Made by a program: the position numbers and the translations under genes | Assembly: GCA_022495005.1 (NCBI GenBank) | Contig: JAGYXB010000791.1 | Span: 310,001-374,000 of the forward strand | Reading direction: 5' to 3' | Origin: Rhyacophila brunnea | Lineage: Eukaryota; Arthropoda; Insecta; Trichoptera; Rhyacophilidae | Length of the DNA stretch: 64,000 nt | The notes under the pieces: generated by a model | What the model saw: the letters and a program-made list of their open reading frames with translations, nothing else | Database searches by the model: none | Told to the model about the DNA's origin: nothing | Shown: positions 13,202 through 26,934 of the stretch, piece after piece | Position numbering within the stretch: the first letter of the stretch is position 1 | How the letters are laid out: every line of letters begins with the position of its first letter

Positions 13202-13207
13202 ACTTAC
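13202..13207 (-). other. splice donor (GTAAGT) of Hmgcr exon
   Basis: On the minus strand the exon ends ...ATACTAG and is followed by the full consensus GTAAGT. Splicing here leaves phase 1 (97 codons plus one base), with the split codon beginning with G. In the family the next residues begin with Gly, consistent with this phase. Reading through the donor reaches a stop after about a dozen unrelated residues. Confidence 0.9.
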
Positions 13208-13499
13208 CTAGTATATTTTTGGAGCCAAGTTTGAGTAGGTTGCGGAACTGATAATACCCGTAGAGGACTGCGAGGCACCTTATAAAGGTCATAACGACAG
13301 CGTCTGCGGCATGGTATTCAGCCTCGAGTCCAGCGCACGCGTCGGCCCAACCGCCGCACGCGCGTATCTTGGAGGACGCCGAAGCTGGCTCCCTTTCTAC
13401 GGCGAGCGCGCAAGCCGCCGCCGTCAGCGTCGCGACGATCACCTCCCAGGGATGCGTCGCGCACAGTTCACCGTATTGTCTGAAGAAACGCGACACCAT
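13208..13499 (-). CDS. Hmgcr: HMG-CoA reductase, first coding exon
   Basis: HMG-CoA reductase makes mevalonate from HMG-CoA in the ER membrane and controls supply of precursors for juvenile hormone, ubiquinone, dolichol and prenyl groups; insects do not make sterols from it. This exon encodes residues 1-97. It shows the conserved N-terminal CATHPWEVIVATLT (residues 13-26, start of membrane helix 1), then a variable Ala/Arg-rich loop. A GLEAEY motif (58-62) and a second helix (about 64-84), ending YYQFRNLLKLGSKNILG, follow. The sterol-sensing and catalytic domains are on later exons not found in this window. The ATG is chosen because the context is CACCATGG and an in-frame TAG lies 12 codons upstream (13533-13535). 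The exon is much more GC-rich than its surroundings. Confidence 0.9.
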
Positions 13500-13542
13500 G
13501 GTGAAGGTAGGGTCTCGTAGACCCGCGCTCCGCTAGTTTAAG
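13500..13542 (-). other. Hmgcr: 5' UTR part of the Hmgcr exon
   Basis: A 43-nt leader joins the start codon to a splice acceptor. On the minus strand TTTGTTTTCTTTGCAG (13543-13558) is a strong pyrimidine-rich acceptor, so at least one non-coding leader exon must lie at higher coordinates. An in-frame TAG at 13533-13535 closes the frame upstream of the ATG. Confidence 0.8.
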
Positions 13543-15984
13543 CTGCAAAGAAAACAAATATTTATGAAATATGGAAACCAGGATACTTTGAATCAGCGTC
13601 TAGTCTAGACAAAAAGCCAGGTGGCGAGATAAATTTGATGCGTGTATTTATAAACAACAAACAAATTCTGCATAGTCGGTAAATCATCAAACGCATTATT
13701 TAATTTCACTGAGATTATTTAATATATTATTACTTTTTAATATATTAAATTAAAATAATGGGGTTTCGGAGTACGGTCTGTTTTCTAATACAAAATGGAA
13801 GAAAAATCTGCAGTTAGAATATAACTTTTATAGAATATAACTTTTATAGGTTTTACGCCAAGCTACTGTAGAGCCAATGAAATAATATTGTCTACATTAT
13901 ATGAAATGCGAAAAGGAAAATAAAACCTAGTGGAGTTTTATGGGTTACGTGAATAAATTTAACAATTTACGTAAGTCCTTACACTGACATAGCGGTGGCA
14001 GTAAATATAGAAAAGAAACATTGTAATAATTAATACCAACAATTTTTGAGAGTAGGTTTTATGGACATGATGTTTTTTTCTTACATTCTTTCCCTACTCT
14101 AAACGTCAGGAGATAATATATAGGTACCTATGTCAGAAGTTAATAAAAATTAATAAATAAATAAGAAGATAAAGATATTTTTTTTTACAGTTAGGTACTT
14201 TTGTCTCGTTTGGCGTTATTGCCGTACTGTGGAAGGTGATAATGAGCAAGATATTTCATAATCTGTAATAGAGTACAATGTCCGATGGTATCTCAAAAGA
14301 TTTGATTAACCGCCTTCAAAATGGAATCTCGTCCCTCGACGACTTGACTACATTGGATTTCATTTGAATATATCTGTGTACATATTTGCACAATACGACT
14401 TCTAACTTAGTGGTTCTCAACTTTTTTCATTTGAGGGAACCCTTGACGCGATTTCCAAATATCGCGGGACTCCCACCTGGCTGACGAATCAATGAGTAAA
14501 TTAGGAACAGTATGGACGCATACATAGGCAAATTGTCACCCTTAAACATATTTAAAATGCTGTTCTTTACTATTTTTAGTGTCAAATCTCATAGATATAC
14601 ATTGAATAATATTCAGTTAGGTACTCATGTTTTTTATTTAAAAATCAATAAAAAATATTATTGATTTTTTTTTCAAAATGGACTCCCCCAAATAATTTTA
14701 CTGCGTCTGCGTGGAGTAATAATTATTAATTCGCGCAATTTATGGCAATTTTCATGTAGGATAATATTATATTATTTAGGAAGTTCTTATATTCATTTTT
14801 ATGAGTCAAAGTAAACGTTAAATAACCGCGAATGATCGATTCTTCACCACTGGTAGGTATATACCGAAACGGTGCCATACTAAATTAATCATATGATAAT
14901 GTTTTTAATGACGAAATTGGTCGTCAAACATAATTAATTAATTTAATGAGATGATGAATAATTATATTCTTGCACGATACAGGACACTCTTTGATTTATG
15001 AATTAAATATGTAAAAATGCTGTAAACTATTATGAAAACCCACCTGACACGCACGAAACGTAAATAAAACGCGAAATCGGCCAATTTCAAGCATTTTGCC
15101 GCCATCATTCATTAAAAATAACCGTGACCCTATTGTCTTACCCGTGGCGGATTCAAATTCTCAAGATACAGCCGACCACTCGAAGATTATCACTTTTTTA
15201 CCTATGATAATATGATTAAGTTACGCTCAAATAGCATAATGAAAATTGATTGTATTCATCGTCAATCAGAATAATATTATTGTCAACGGCCAATGTCTGA
15301 ATCGCTCCATTGCCATCGCTGCTAAAAAATAAGCCCCCAAGGCTGGAAATATTAAATGGACCGTCCGAAGCAAGGCTGATGAATATGATAATTGATAAAC
15401 AATACGAATCATATGCGAAATTCGATATATTATTAAGCCCAAATTGGAAATCAAGACACAGTCGTTAAAATTAAGTATTGTACGTACCAAGGGACAGTTG
15501 ATTAAAGAAACCCTGACATTATGAGACAGAAGCGATAATGATAATATTCGATTCCTTAGTTATATAAGAAAACAACTCAAAATATCTTGTTCTGCGTTTG
15601 AAAATTTTGCACAAATTCTCATTTCAATGTGAACGCCTTGGTTTTTAAGTAAATGTGTTTATTTTTTATTTAGTTCAAGTGAATTTAACAAGGCACAATG
15701 AAATTTTACAGTTTCAAATAATCAACCCAAATATTCCCGTTTATAATTGAATTAATGATTAATCCCACAAAGGGATTCGATTTTATGACCCGCTAACGAT
15801 TTTTTTTTTGCTGAATTGTAAAAAAAAGACTTTTCTACATTGAATAGCATTATCAACCGTAAAATTTTGAGTTCTTTCCCTATATAACTAGGGTATTGAT
15901 ATATTTGTTTTGATTTATCTGTCTTTCTGTAACGCATGAGAACGTTTAGATATATTGCGTCAGTATAGAAGGAAAATTTATAAA
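13543..15984. other. AT-rich intronic stretch with minor repeats
   Basis: It holds a 16-bp tandem duplication (TAGAATATAACTTTTA twice, about 13815-13846). A degenerate hAT-like terminus lies at 14409 (GTGGTTCTCAACTTTTTTCA) with related GGGAACCC and GGACTCCCCC motifs to about 14722, but I found no matching right end or duplication. No gene is seen. By the Hmgcr model this lies in the intron between leader and first coding exon. Confidence 0.5.
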
Positions 15985-16110
15985 ATATACAAAAACTAAG
16001 CTGGATCATCCACGTACATGGAATGCCGATAGTGCTACCAGTAAGGAGGGTTATGTATGCATTCCCTGTAGGTAAAAAAATTCGTGGACGGCCAGATTGC
16101 TGCACTGTGA
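15985..16110 (+). pseudogene. LINE ORF2 C-terminal fragment
   Basis: The plus strand reads approximately LSWIIHVHGMPIVLPVRR then VMYAFPVGKKIRGRPD. This matches the pattern W(A/L)GHVxRMPxxRLPKxVxxxxPxGKRxRGRP found downstream of the reverse transcriptase in RTE/Jockey-like LINEs. No 3' tail follows and the reading is degenerate, so it is an old truncated piece. Confidence 0.45.
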
Positions 16111-18910
16111 CAGATATAAAAATAGTTAGTTCACATAGGTATAATGTGTTCAAAAAAACATTTGATAAGAATTATTTTCCAATTGTAATGAAAGAAAGTA
16201 TATGGATGACCTATAGTTTGTGGTAAGTACTTACTAACTTATTGATATTTTGATTGATCTAAATAAAAATGGTCTTGAACGATGCCTAGCTTGGTCAAGT
16301 GCGGACAAAGCTCCCATGTGATTGCAAGCGGTAGGAACTATTTTCGAAAATCGACTGATATTGAAAATATCAGTTATTTTTAACGATATATTGAAAAACC
16401 GCCGCGGGATTAGAATATGTTTAAAAACGTAAGCTTTCATATTAATTAAATCATGAATAATTTAAGAAGATTCTACTAGAAAAATTAATCTGCGTTTGAT
16501 TAATATCACAATATATCCATATCCGAAAATAGCACTTACTAGAAGGTTAAAAATAAGAGATGTATAGCCAAGGATGATCAAGTGTCATTATCAGATGATC
16601 AATAAAATGGTTGAAAAGCAAATAACCATTACTCGATATGAATTCAAGTATAAATCAAAACAAAACAATTTATCGAAGACCTTCAAGATAGTTAGTTTAC
16701 TATAAACAAATAATATAATTAACCGATTGGATGATGCGATTGGAGTTCAACTTAGTGCTACTGCTGTAATTCCATTAAATAATATTTCATTATATAATAT
16801 TGTCATACACTATGTCAAAACACTGTGGTACAATTATTTATGGACAACAAAAGATTAATATCCAAGCCAAAAGGGCGTTAGTGACAAATAGATATTCAGG
16901 AGAGCAAATAGAGATTAATTCTATTGAGGACAACTTCGTCTCTTTACAAATTATTTCTTAGTATTGGGTTTTTTTTCTTTCATTTATGGAAGAATAATAT
17001 TGTTGTGGAGTATGAAGTTTTAATTAATTAATTTCTTTGGAATTAGAATTTTTAAATCATTTGCTTAAGAAAAATAAGTTCATAAAGAAAACACTGAATT
17101 GTTTCTTTCCCATTATTTTATTTATGTTTTTGTTTGTATTTCTGTTATGTTTTATTTGTTTATCATAATCATTTTAATTTTGGTACGTTACGTTAGTAGT
17201 AGGTACGTTAATTCTTATTCGCTTTCTGTAGGGTTATCACTTCCGCCCAAATTGGAAAATCGTAACTCTTTTGGCATTCATCTATGAAGAACTCCCTTTT
17301 GCCAGTCTGTAGATATTTTTTTTGTAAACTTAACCTCATATTTAACTCAAAACCACCAAAATGTTACGTACGCCCTTTTGGCTTGGAGGAGTCGATACTA
17401 TTATTGACATACCTACTTAAATATGTATTATTGTTGTATGTATAAGTTGAAGTAATTGCCAATAAAGACCATATTATTTCTAATATTGTGTAGGTACATA
17501 TATTACATATTTAAATTAATATACGAATGGCACATCGTAAAGAAATTAGGAAAACCCAAAAAAATATAGGTAGGTAGGTGCTATAATATGCTGTTGCCAG
17601 AAATTGTATCCAGTAACACCATTTGGACTTCCATAACTGGGTGGATATAATAATGACACTAAGGACACTAATAAGCATCAATTTCCTTAAAATACGTGAA
17701 AGTGACTTTAATTGGAGTAATAATTGCATAGTCAATTATATCTATTTATTTGTTTTTATTATTTTTATTATTATTGAAAGTGAAACATTGCTATTGATAA
17801 AATCGTTTGAAAGGTATGACCGACTTCGCAACAAACTTCGAGATGCTGAATTTGACAGTCAATGAAAGAATATAATATAAAAAAAAAAACAAAATTTTGA
17901 AAAACCTTGGTAACTTTACTTTCGCCTATAAACTATCGATCCGTCTGATTCATGCGAATTATTTCTTATATTTACGTTTAAAATGAGGTACCTACTTCAA
18001 ATTCCACTAATCCATAAATAAAAAAGAAAAAATATATTATGGAAACGTTATTAAAGAACATAATTATCAAAATTGTAAAAGAACAACAATCGATTAAAGC
18101 AGATGAAATTGTCCTGATGATTATTAAATAATGTGGAATAAGTAGTAGGTACATGTTGTGTAGTATTATAAATTATAATTATCATAATTGTCAACAAACT
18201 AAATTAAACTACTGAAGATGATTTACTTTGTAATTAATACCATAAATTGTAAGTCATCATACCCTATTTACCAAAGAGCTCTTTAAATATATGTTTTACA
18301 GAATTTATTGTTCTACCGATAAACATAGTATTAAACCAATACTAGAGATAAGAACGCATACGGAAAGAAGAAGAATTGAAATAACAACCAAACTCACTAA
18401 ACATGCATCCTAGTCGAAAATAACAAAGATCGACCATTCTGAAAAATATTAATATGAATATAGATGATTATTTAAATAACTACCTTTAATTTAACCTGGA
18501 AAATCGTCATTATGTACAAGTCGCTCTAGCCAGTGATGAGCAAGGCACAGTGATCTGCGGACTAGGAAGCATCGTATTTATAATATAATATGTCGAAGTG
18601 TTCGGTTTGGATAATTATGCTAAAAAATATAGACCTATCCTATGCATAAAAATACGGCCCCCAGAAAGTTTTTGATAGGTACATTTTATATTTTTATCAG
18701 CCAAAGATTCATTTGTATGGGCATTTCATTCTCATTCTTCAATCATAAACCCCAGGCCTTGACCTGATAAAAACTTTGTAATTTTGATATAGGTAAAATA
18801 TCTACATATCTGTGTTGTTATGGGTGTTTAAAATCAATATTGGATGTAATTTTACTTTTACAATTTATAGCATTACTATGATACTTTCTTTTACGTACAA
18901 TAATATAAGT
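16111..18910. other. gene-free AT-rich stretch
   Basis: Only low-complexity open frames rich in Ile, Phe and Tyr. No repeat recognised. Confidence 0.5.
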
Positions 18911-19027
18911 AATAACACAATGCTTACGGGCCCTTTTAATTAATTTTGTAATTAACGTGTCAATTTGCATTTGAAAAGTAATTAGCAAAAACACACTTTT
19001 GTGTGGCCCGTAAGCTGTGGGTTATTA
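18911..19027. repeat. short inverted-repeat element
   Basis: About 117 bp with arms AATAACACAATGCTTACGGGCC and, read inward from the right, AATAACCCACAGCTTACGGGCC. It looks like a very small fold-back MITE. No clear target duplication was seen, so the superfamily is unknown. Confidence 0.55.
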
Positions 19028-20372
<1,345 letters not shown>

Positions 20373-20380
20373 AGCACAGC

Positions 20381-20786
20381 TAGGGATTGCAATATCAATA
20401 CCGGTATTTCCTATTGAATACCGGTATTAGTAAAATATAATATGAAAAAAAACATAAAACTTGAAAACTTCTAAAACCCGCGAGCGACTGGCGAACACAT
20501 TTGGATCAATTAAAATTAGGGAAGTGCCTACCAATAATGGATTAATGTATTTCGAAAATCTGCATATGCCATTGTTGGTTACCAAGGAGGTCGAAAGGCA
20601 ACAGAAGTAAACGAGCCATCATGTAACCCGACAAAAAATATATTAAACCTTTATATTAATTATTACTACATTTTGTTTCAATTTTAAATACCTAATATAT
20701 CGGTATTGTCTAATTTTTAAACCCGGTATTTCGGTATCGAAAAATACTGGGATACCGGTTTTAAAATACCGGTATTGCAAACCCTA
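20381..20786. mobile_element. hAT-type MITE with CCGGTATT ends, copy 1
   Basis: A 406-bp element runs from TAGGGATTGCAAT to ATTGCAAACCCTA, with ATACCGGTATT repeated just inside both ends. The 8-bp flanks AGCACAGC (20373-20380 and 20787-20794) are identical. A second, shorter copy is at 26935-27169, sharing the interior around GGCAACAGAAGTAAACGAG (one base differs). TAGGG ends plus 8-bp duplication place it with the hAT superfamily. No coding. Confidence 0.92.
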
Positions 20787-20879
20787 AGCACAGCCATTTT
20801 ATTCATGTTACGCCCATTAGGGACTTAGCGATAGTGACATTTTTGTATAATTGACTCTACAATTTGATGTGGACCTTGG

Positions 20880-21062
20880 CCGCCTCACGAAGAGGTTTCG
20901 TAACAGATTATTACCTATTTTAACGAGAAATAGATGTTAGCCACTTGGATAAAAGCTCAATCAATTAAGTATATGCTCTCGGTACAAACTCGCATTAAAA
21001 ATGGTTTTGCCAGACCCGGGATTCGAACCCGAGACCCGCGAAGCTAGCACGAATGCATACAA
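20880..21062 (-). repeat. tRNA-derived SINE, family B
   Basis: On the minus strand, GCTAGCTTCGCGGGTCTC is followed by the B box GGGTTCGAATCCC and GGTCTGGCAAAACC. The body at lower coordinates shares ACGAGAAATAGATGTTAGCC with the copies at 8.06-8.25 and 44.8 kb. The left limit is approximate. Confidence 0.65.
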
Positions 21063-22999
21063 TTTCTCTAACATGAGAGAATACTAAGACTTATGGTAAA
21101 CACTGTCTTTGCACGCACGATCTCTATAAAAAGTATATTATACTCTATATTATATGCAATAGTAGATCGGAGATCGAGATCCCCGTACATAATTACATAC
21201 TTATTCATAATAAATACTTCAGAAGCAAACCCGTCATTTTATAGGATAGAATGGCATAGAATATTATTATTAATTATACACTTATCGATTTCTTCTTCAA
21301 CCAGTTTTCATTTGTTAAAAAGTCTTCTGACATCATTAAACGCTACGTATTACAAGGGTTCATAGACGAATGCTATTATTGATACTTTGTCAACATAAAG
21401 TTATGTTTGACAGAATTACAAAGACACAACGTTATATATTGGGAACGTATTGAACCAGACATAGACCGAGTCACAATTTTTCTACAATCCAACTTTCAAT
21501 ACATACGATCAACGTATGCATTGAAATTTGCAGTGTACCTATGGCCAAATTAAGCCGTCTCCCATAATCCTATACTTTAGCATTAGCATTATAATCAATA
21601 ATGTTCGAAAAAAAATATGCAGACTGACGTATGGCGTCTCTATTACAGCAAACGTGATTGACAAACGTCAGTATTGCGATTTCATACCACAAATAACAAT
21701 GCAATACTACGACTTATTTTGGAAGTGAATATAAAACAAAATAGCTATATTAATAAATAGTTATATATTATTACGATATAACGAGCATAAAAAAACATAC
21801 GATTCTCGCTTTTAATTCTTCGATATTTCGATGCAAAAAATACTTGATATTCACATCAATATAATATAAATTATTTAACTTTCGAAATAATCACATTTTG
21901 TTTTATTTATAAGATGTTTATTGTGAAAACAGTGTCTCGAAACCGTGTGATTTTTTTGTGGTTTATTTTAATTTCCTCTTTATAAATTATTAATAAACTG
22001 ATTTTATTTTGATTTAAATTTAAATAATGATGAAATATTATGTGGAATTATTAGTATTATAATATAAATTAAATGGATTAGACGTATGTTTATGGGATGC
22101 GACCGCCACTGTATTTTCCCGACTGGAGCAGTGGGTGCTAATGAACTATATCAAGGCTTTGCGACTATCCTTTACATATTTGATATAATAGCAAGTTACA
22201 TTATTGGTCAATTGATAGTTGACCGAATCACGAACGGGATGACACAGTCTAAGAATATCTGCGACCTCCAATGATTTGTATACGGAATTAAATCTGGGTG
22301 TATGCCATTTTAACGAAAAGGCATAGGTACACAATGACATGTAGGTACCCAATTATTGGTCGATAAATATCCGTCAGCCAATATAGAAATCTTTTAGGCT
22401 TGAGAAGATTAGATTGCATGTTATTATTTAATCAATAATGTTTAATTAAGCCATTTTTTATTGCTATTTATTGAATTATTGGAAACCGTGCAACACCGTG
22501 AAGTGTATGTAGATTGTAGATTGTAGACTGTAGAAAATTTTGGTTGCAGATCAAAACGTCAGCTACGTGTGAGCGAGAACTCTGGCCTTATGTTCATCAA
22601 AGCAGAAGTGGAGAAAATGTCAAAAAACTTATTACTTAATTATGACGAAAAATATCACGCAATTTGAATATCTAATATTATTATGTACTGGCGATATTTA
22701 TAAAATATTGAAACTAGTTTACCTGTCAAGAAAATACGAATTTCTACAGTTACGCAGGTTATATGTGTACATAAATATTAACCAATTGAGGTTACATTCC
22801 GTACCTAGAGAAAAAAATTAACCCGGGGATTAACATTTATTTGATCCATAGTATCCCAACGTGTGAATATTACTCTAATATTTTTAATACTACATAATTA
22901 TTTTCAATATCAAATAGCGACGTGACTATCAATTTCGTATGTGCACTTCTTCTTCAATGAATGAGGCATGATTTATCTTGACTTCCTTGTCATTACGTA
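21063..22999. other. gene-free AT-rich stretch with a 7-mer repeat
   Basis: No gene recognised. A short tandem repeat of TGTAGAT-like heptamers, nearly four units, lies at 22508-22534. Confidence 0.5.
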
Positions 23000-23360
23000 C
23001 ACTTATATTTTTAACACGTCAGCGTATTGATGCAGCGGATCGCGTCTATAGTCGACAGGGTAGGTGATGGCAGTTGCGATACAAAAGGCTCGCTGGGTAA
23101 AGAGATGACAGGGGATGGTACTCTTTGCTTGTCCTGTTGGAAAAGGCTCAGCTGTGGAAACTCATAGGGCGTTTGTGTGGTTTTGCCGCGACTCACTGTT
23201 TACGACTACTGTTCCCGATCCACCCTTGTCGACTCGGCTTTTAAATGTCAACTGAGTTATATTTTAAATACTAATTCTGTTGAGGAGGGTCCACCGCATC
23301 TCTGACGTAACAAAATATAGCGCATGTGTCCCACCGCCCGTCGCCGTCTCTAGGGGTTTA
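23000..23360 (-). promoter_or_regulatory. candidate minus-strand promoter and leader region
   Basis: This island is clearly GC-richer than its surroundings. On the minus strand TTTAAAAG (23238-23245) lies about 30 bases upstream of an initiator-like ACAGTAGT (23205-23212). Further upstream are TGACGTAA (CRE-like) and CCACCGCCC/CCACCGCAT motifs. Transcription from here would run toward the Hmgcr first coding exon, whose acceptor demands an upstream leader exon. A possible donor (GTGAGT) lies only about 16 bases after the proposed start, which is poor. A 61-codon Ser/Pro-rich open frame without ATG (23011-23196) follows. Linking this to Hmgcr is inference. Confidence 0.3.
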
Positions 23361-24196
23361 CGTAGATTCACAAAAAGTAAGTTTTGATAAATTAAAAAAA
23401 TCATACAAATATATAACATTTAGTGACACTTTTCGTTATCGCTGTAAGTATATAAGCCGTGCCCATGTGTTTTAAAAAAAATCGTACTCACGAGATTATT
23501 AATAGGTACCTCTATCTCATTGAATATTTTATTGTCTCTGTTATTATGACGAAAAATATCAATGCAGGTGCATGCATATTGTATAGACTATAGAATATTA
23601 TTAAAAAAAAAAAAAACAGAAAAATCGACACTAGTAATTTCACGACAATAACATGAACTATTTGCATACTAAGGTGCATACAGTTTTCCGATAAACGATA
23701 AAAAAAATACACAAGGAGTTCACTCATAAATTTATAAACGATTTTCTTTGTAATTATGATATTATTTAGTAATTTTTTACTTTTTAAAGTGATATTTCTA
23801 GTTAATTAGTGGACAAAAATACGACGATATTCCAAATTGTTGTATCCTGGAATTTCGGGAACAAGCAATCAAATGGGATTGCAATTCTAATAATATTATA
23901 CAGTTCAGGCTTGTATCCAAAACGAGTCTTTTCTTAGACAGTATATTTTTATTGACGTTATTATTTACTTATATAATAATGTACTTACTAATTAAATAAT
24001 TTAATCTGGTCCACAAAATAGTACATAATATATGAAAACTGATAAAAGTTTCATAAAAATATGTCTATGACAAAGGTAAATTCAGCAAGTCAAAAATAGA
24101 CGCACGCCAAGGCTTACAGATGTATTATCTTTTATTACACTAATCTAAGTATTGTTTTGATGTCATTCATATTGTAATTAATGAAATTTGAACATT
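23361..24196. other. gene-free AT-rich stretch
   Basis: No gene or recognised repeat. Confidence 0.5.
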
Positions 24197-24600
24197 AGCA
24201 GTGATGGGCAAGAGGCCGGTTGTCTCTATTAAAGAGTCCCAGATAACGACTTGTCTGGGACATAAGCGGGGTCCGGCCGTTAAAAAAAATTGGGTTACGT
24301 CTTGTGAATCACGGCCTCAAGGCCAGTCGCACAATCTCAATTGAGAAATTGCCCCGGCGAGATTTTCGCCGATTTTAATTTGCAATTTCGCGTAATTGAT
24401 TGGTCGTTTGCATTGACCGATGGCCGCACACACTGCTTTGCGGTTGCTACAATACGTCATCCGCATTTTGATAGACTTGAAGGCTCTTAGACAGCGATTT
24501 CAGTCATCCAATCAGTAATTGGATTGTTTGATGAAGTATAAGAAAAATTACACACCGTTCAGTTACTGTAATACGTCAATTGGTAATAAATTCGGATTGT
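24197..24600 (+). promoter_or_regulatory. candidate CCAAT-rich regulatory island
   Basis: A GC-richer block carries a 7-bp-stem hairpin (TCCCAGA...TCTGGGA, about 24237-24262). Several CCAAT/ATTGG motifs lie between 24395 and 24590 (GATTGGTCG, CCAATCAGTAATTGG, TCAATTGG). A TATAAG about 24 bases before TTCAGTTA, which resembles the arthropod initiator TCAGTY, ends it. The spacing is a little short for a TATA box. No coding sequence follows on the plus strand. It may instead be an old mobile element, since CAGTGATGGGCAA at its left edge resembles hAT termini. Confidence 0.22.
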
Positions 24601-24673
24601 GTCATTTACAATTAATATGTTCGGTGCATTGTCTTGTGGATACTGCCTTAGAAACATAACTTAAATTTTAAAG

Positions 24674-24986
24674 TAGAGCAGCGCATCTATTCTATACCTA
24701 CACAATACTGCTGTCGGCGGCTATCGAGGGTAGTTTATCGTATTTTTGTATTGAGGTATTATAATTGTTACAATGAGTTAGCCGTCTAAACAGTCATAAC
24801 TGTGTATCTCGCTCTAAAAGTTAGCACACCCAAGAGAGATGCTATTAATACATAGTACTTATTGTAACAATTACATCTAACTTATTGTAAAAATTATAAT
24901 ACAATACAAAAATATGAAAAATTACCCTCGATAGCCGCCTATAGCGGCTAATAACAGTCCTGTGTATAGAATAGTTGCGCAGAATA
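24674..24986. mobile_element. MITE with about 110-bp inverted repeats
   Basis: The two halves mirror each other over roughly 110 bp. Both contain a GCGCA(A/T)CTATTCTATAC block, GGCGGCTATCGAGGGTA and ATTTTTGTATTG...ATTATAATT. Flanks are TTTTAAAG (24666-24673) and AGTTAAAG (24987-24994), sharing 6 of 8 bases, so a hAT-like duplication is possible but not secure. A transcript would fold into a long hairpin. Confidence 0.75.
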
Positions 24987-24994
24987 AGTTAAAG

Positions 24995-26926
24995 ACGATA
25001 ACGCGAATCTGCAATATGCACATTCGCGAAGACAGAATTCATTTTTCAATCACCAACATTGTATATCTGGCAAAATTTAATTCAATCACGTGCCCGTCAT
25101 AGTCACAATGAGTCATATTATGTACTTATATGTATTGATTATCAATGATTGCTAATTGCTACTAATTAGTATCATAATTAGTCTATGCTACTAATGAAAC
25201 ATTGATAATGTGTGAATTTCTGTTAGTTACAGACTTCTTATCCATATACATATTAAATAACACCTAGCTACATACTCGTATGGGTAGTCTGTGGGTGATT
25301 ACTGATTATTTATGGTAAGGGCTGGACATGTAGAGAGCATTAGTAAATTTGAAAACTATATCTTTAATAGGTAGGTACTGTATTTATGTAACAATACGTA
25401 CATCTTCTTAATTTTAGTATAAACGAAACCGATAGGATAGTACGCATACATAAATAGGTAAGTACCTACCTATTCAAAGTAATACAACTTATACGACATA
25501 TTATAACTTACTATTGTGCAGTAAAGTTGATCCTAATACTTTCATTTTATAAATAATTATAAAAAAATTATAACTTTGAATATCAGTAAACTATACTCAA
25601 TATTTAGGTTAATATATTAAGACATAGGTAATGGGGAATCTATATGTATGGATAAAACGTAATATTTCTCTAAAACGATAATTCTCCAGAGTGTTTGTAA
25701 CTTGAAACTGATGGAAAAGGGCACTTAAGTAGACAGGAATAACTCAGACCACTTAAGATCTGTTTTTGGAAAATAAAATTATTATCTTAATTTATGAAAC
25801 CAAAATTATTATAAATTCTCTCTTTATAAAAGTGGTCAATATTAGATATTTGCATTTAAACATTTTTTTAATTCAAGTAACAGGTAACATAGGTAGGTGG
25901 TCAATTATTTTGATTAATATAATTAAAAATAAAATAATAATTGCATTGAGAACTCTACTCCAGAGTGAGTTTGAGAAATTTTGATACTGGCGATTGCATG
26001 TTATTTTTTAAGAGATTATTGCAAACTTTTTTTAGTATGATTTTTGATTATGCATAATGAAATCAAATAATGTGATGTAATTAAAATCGTGAATAAAAGA
26101 AAACACGAATCATCGCATCAAACGAGATTAAAATATCTAAACAAAAAATAATGTTGTATTATTTCTGAAGGTTGAACGAACCGCCGGCACTTTCGCATTT
26201 TACAAATAAACGCAATAATAATACAATACACATTGTACAGTATCTCCGAGTACATGTAAATTAAAGTTCCAATTTTAAATATTGCGGTGTTGCCAATACA
26301 TAACTTTTTTTGTTTCCTTAAAGATTGCTTCACTAACTAACCGCACTAAAATTAGAATTAAATAAAATTTCGATAAAAAATAATGATTTCTTGATAAATA
26401 TAATTCATCGATGTCAGAACGCATAATACGAGTAGCATTTTGTAATATTTTGTGTATTATCAGTTACAGTAGGTGTATCAAAACTAAGTATGTCTATACA
26501 AGTTAATTGATATTTGTTATACATTATTTCATTAATAAAATAGAATCAATGAAATGTATTATAGTGGATGTTATTAATCCTCTTACAATAATTTTTAAGA
26601 TGGTCTTACCCATCTAAGAATAAAAATGCAAGCTCAAAAATATGCAATAGCCTTTTATTGGTAAACTTAAAAATACCAAATAAAAATTCTTGCAAACATT
26701 TGCGATGAGAAAGCAAAAATGTGTATTTTTCCAATTAGTTAGGAAAGTTAAATAATGGAATAATTGTAAGAGGGCCTTTAAAAATCTGAAAAGGTCATTT
26801 ATTATATCTCTTCGTTCTTTCTAGAAAATTACGCAACCCTTATATGGTTTGTTCGTCTAATATTAACGACAGTATTTTATGATTAGTATACTTATTGATA
26901 TCCTCTCTGAGAGCCTCTCCGCAACG
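24995..26926. other. gene-free AT-rich stretch
   Basis: No gene or recognised repeat beyond scattered GTAGGTACCTACC-like words. Confidence 0.5.
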
Positions 26927-26934
26927 CTTCCAAG

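Noticed and set aside
13311..13520. 69-codon plus-strand Arg-rich open frame
   Set aside because: It is the antisense of the Hmgcr exon and has no independent support.
14409..14862. hAT element starting GTGGTTCTCAAC and ending CACCACTG
   Set aside because: Only about 7 bases of the ends mirror, and the flanking 8-bp words do not match, so no element could be bounded.
15752..16153. 133-codon minus-strand open frame
   Set aside because: It overlaps a plus-strand LINE fragment and has no domain, start context or splice signal. Treated as a shadow.
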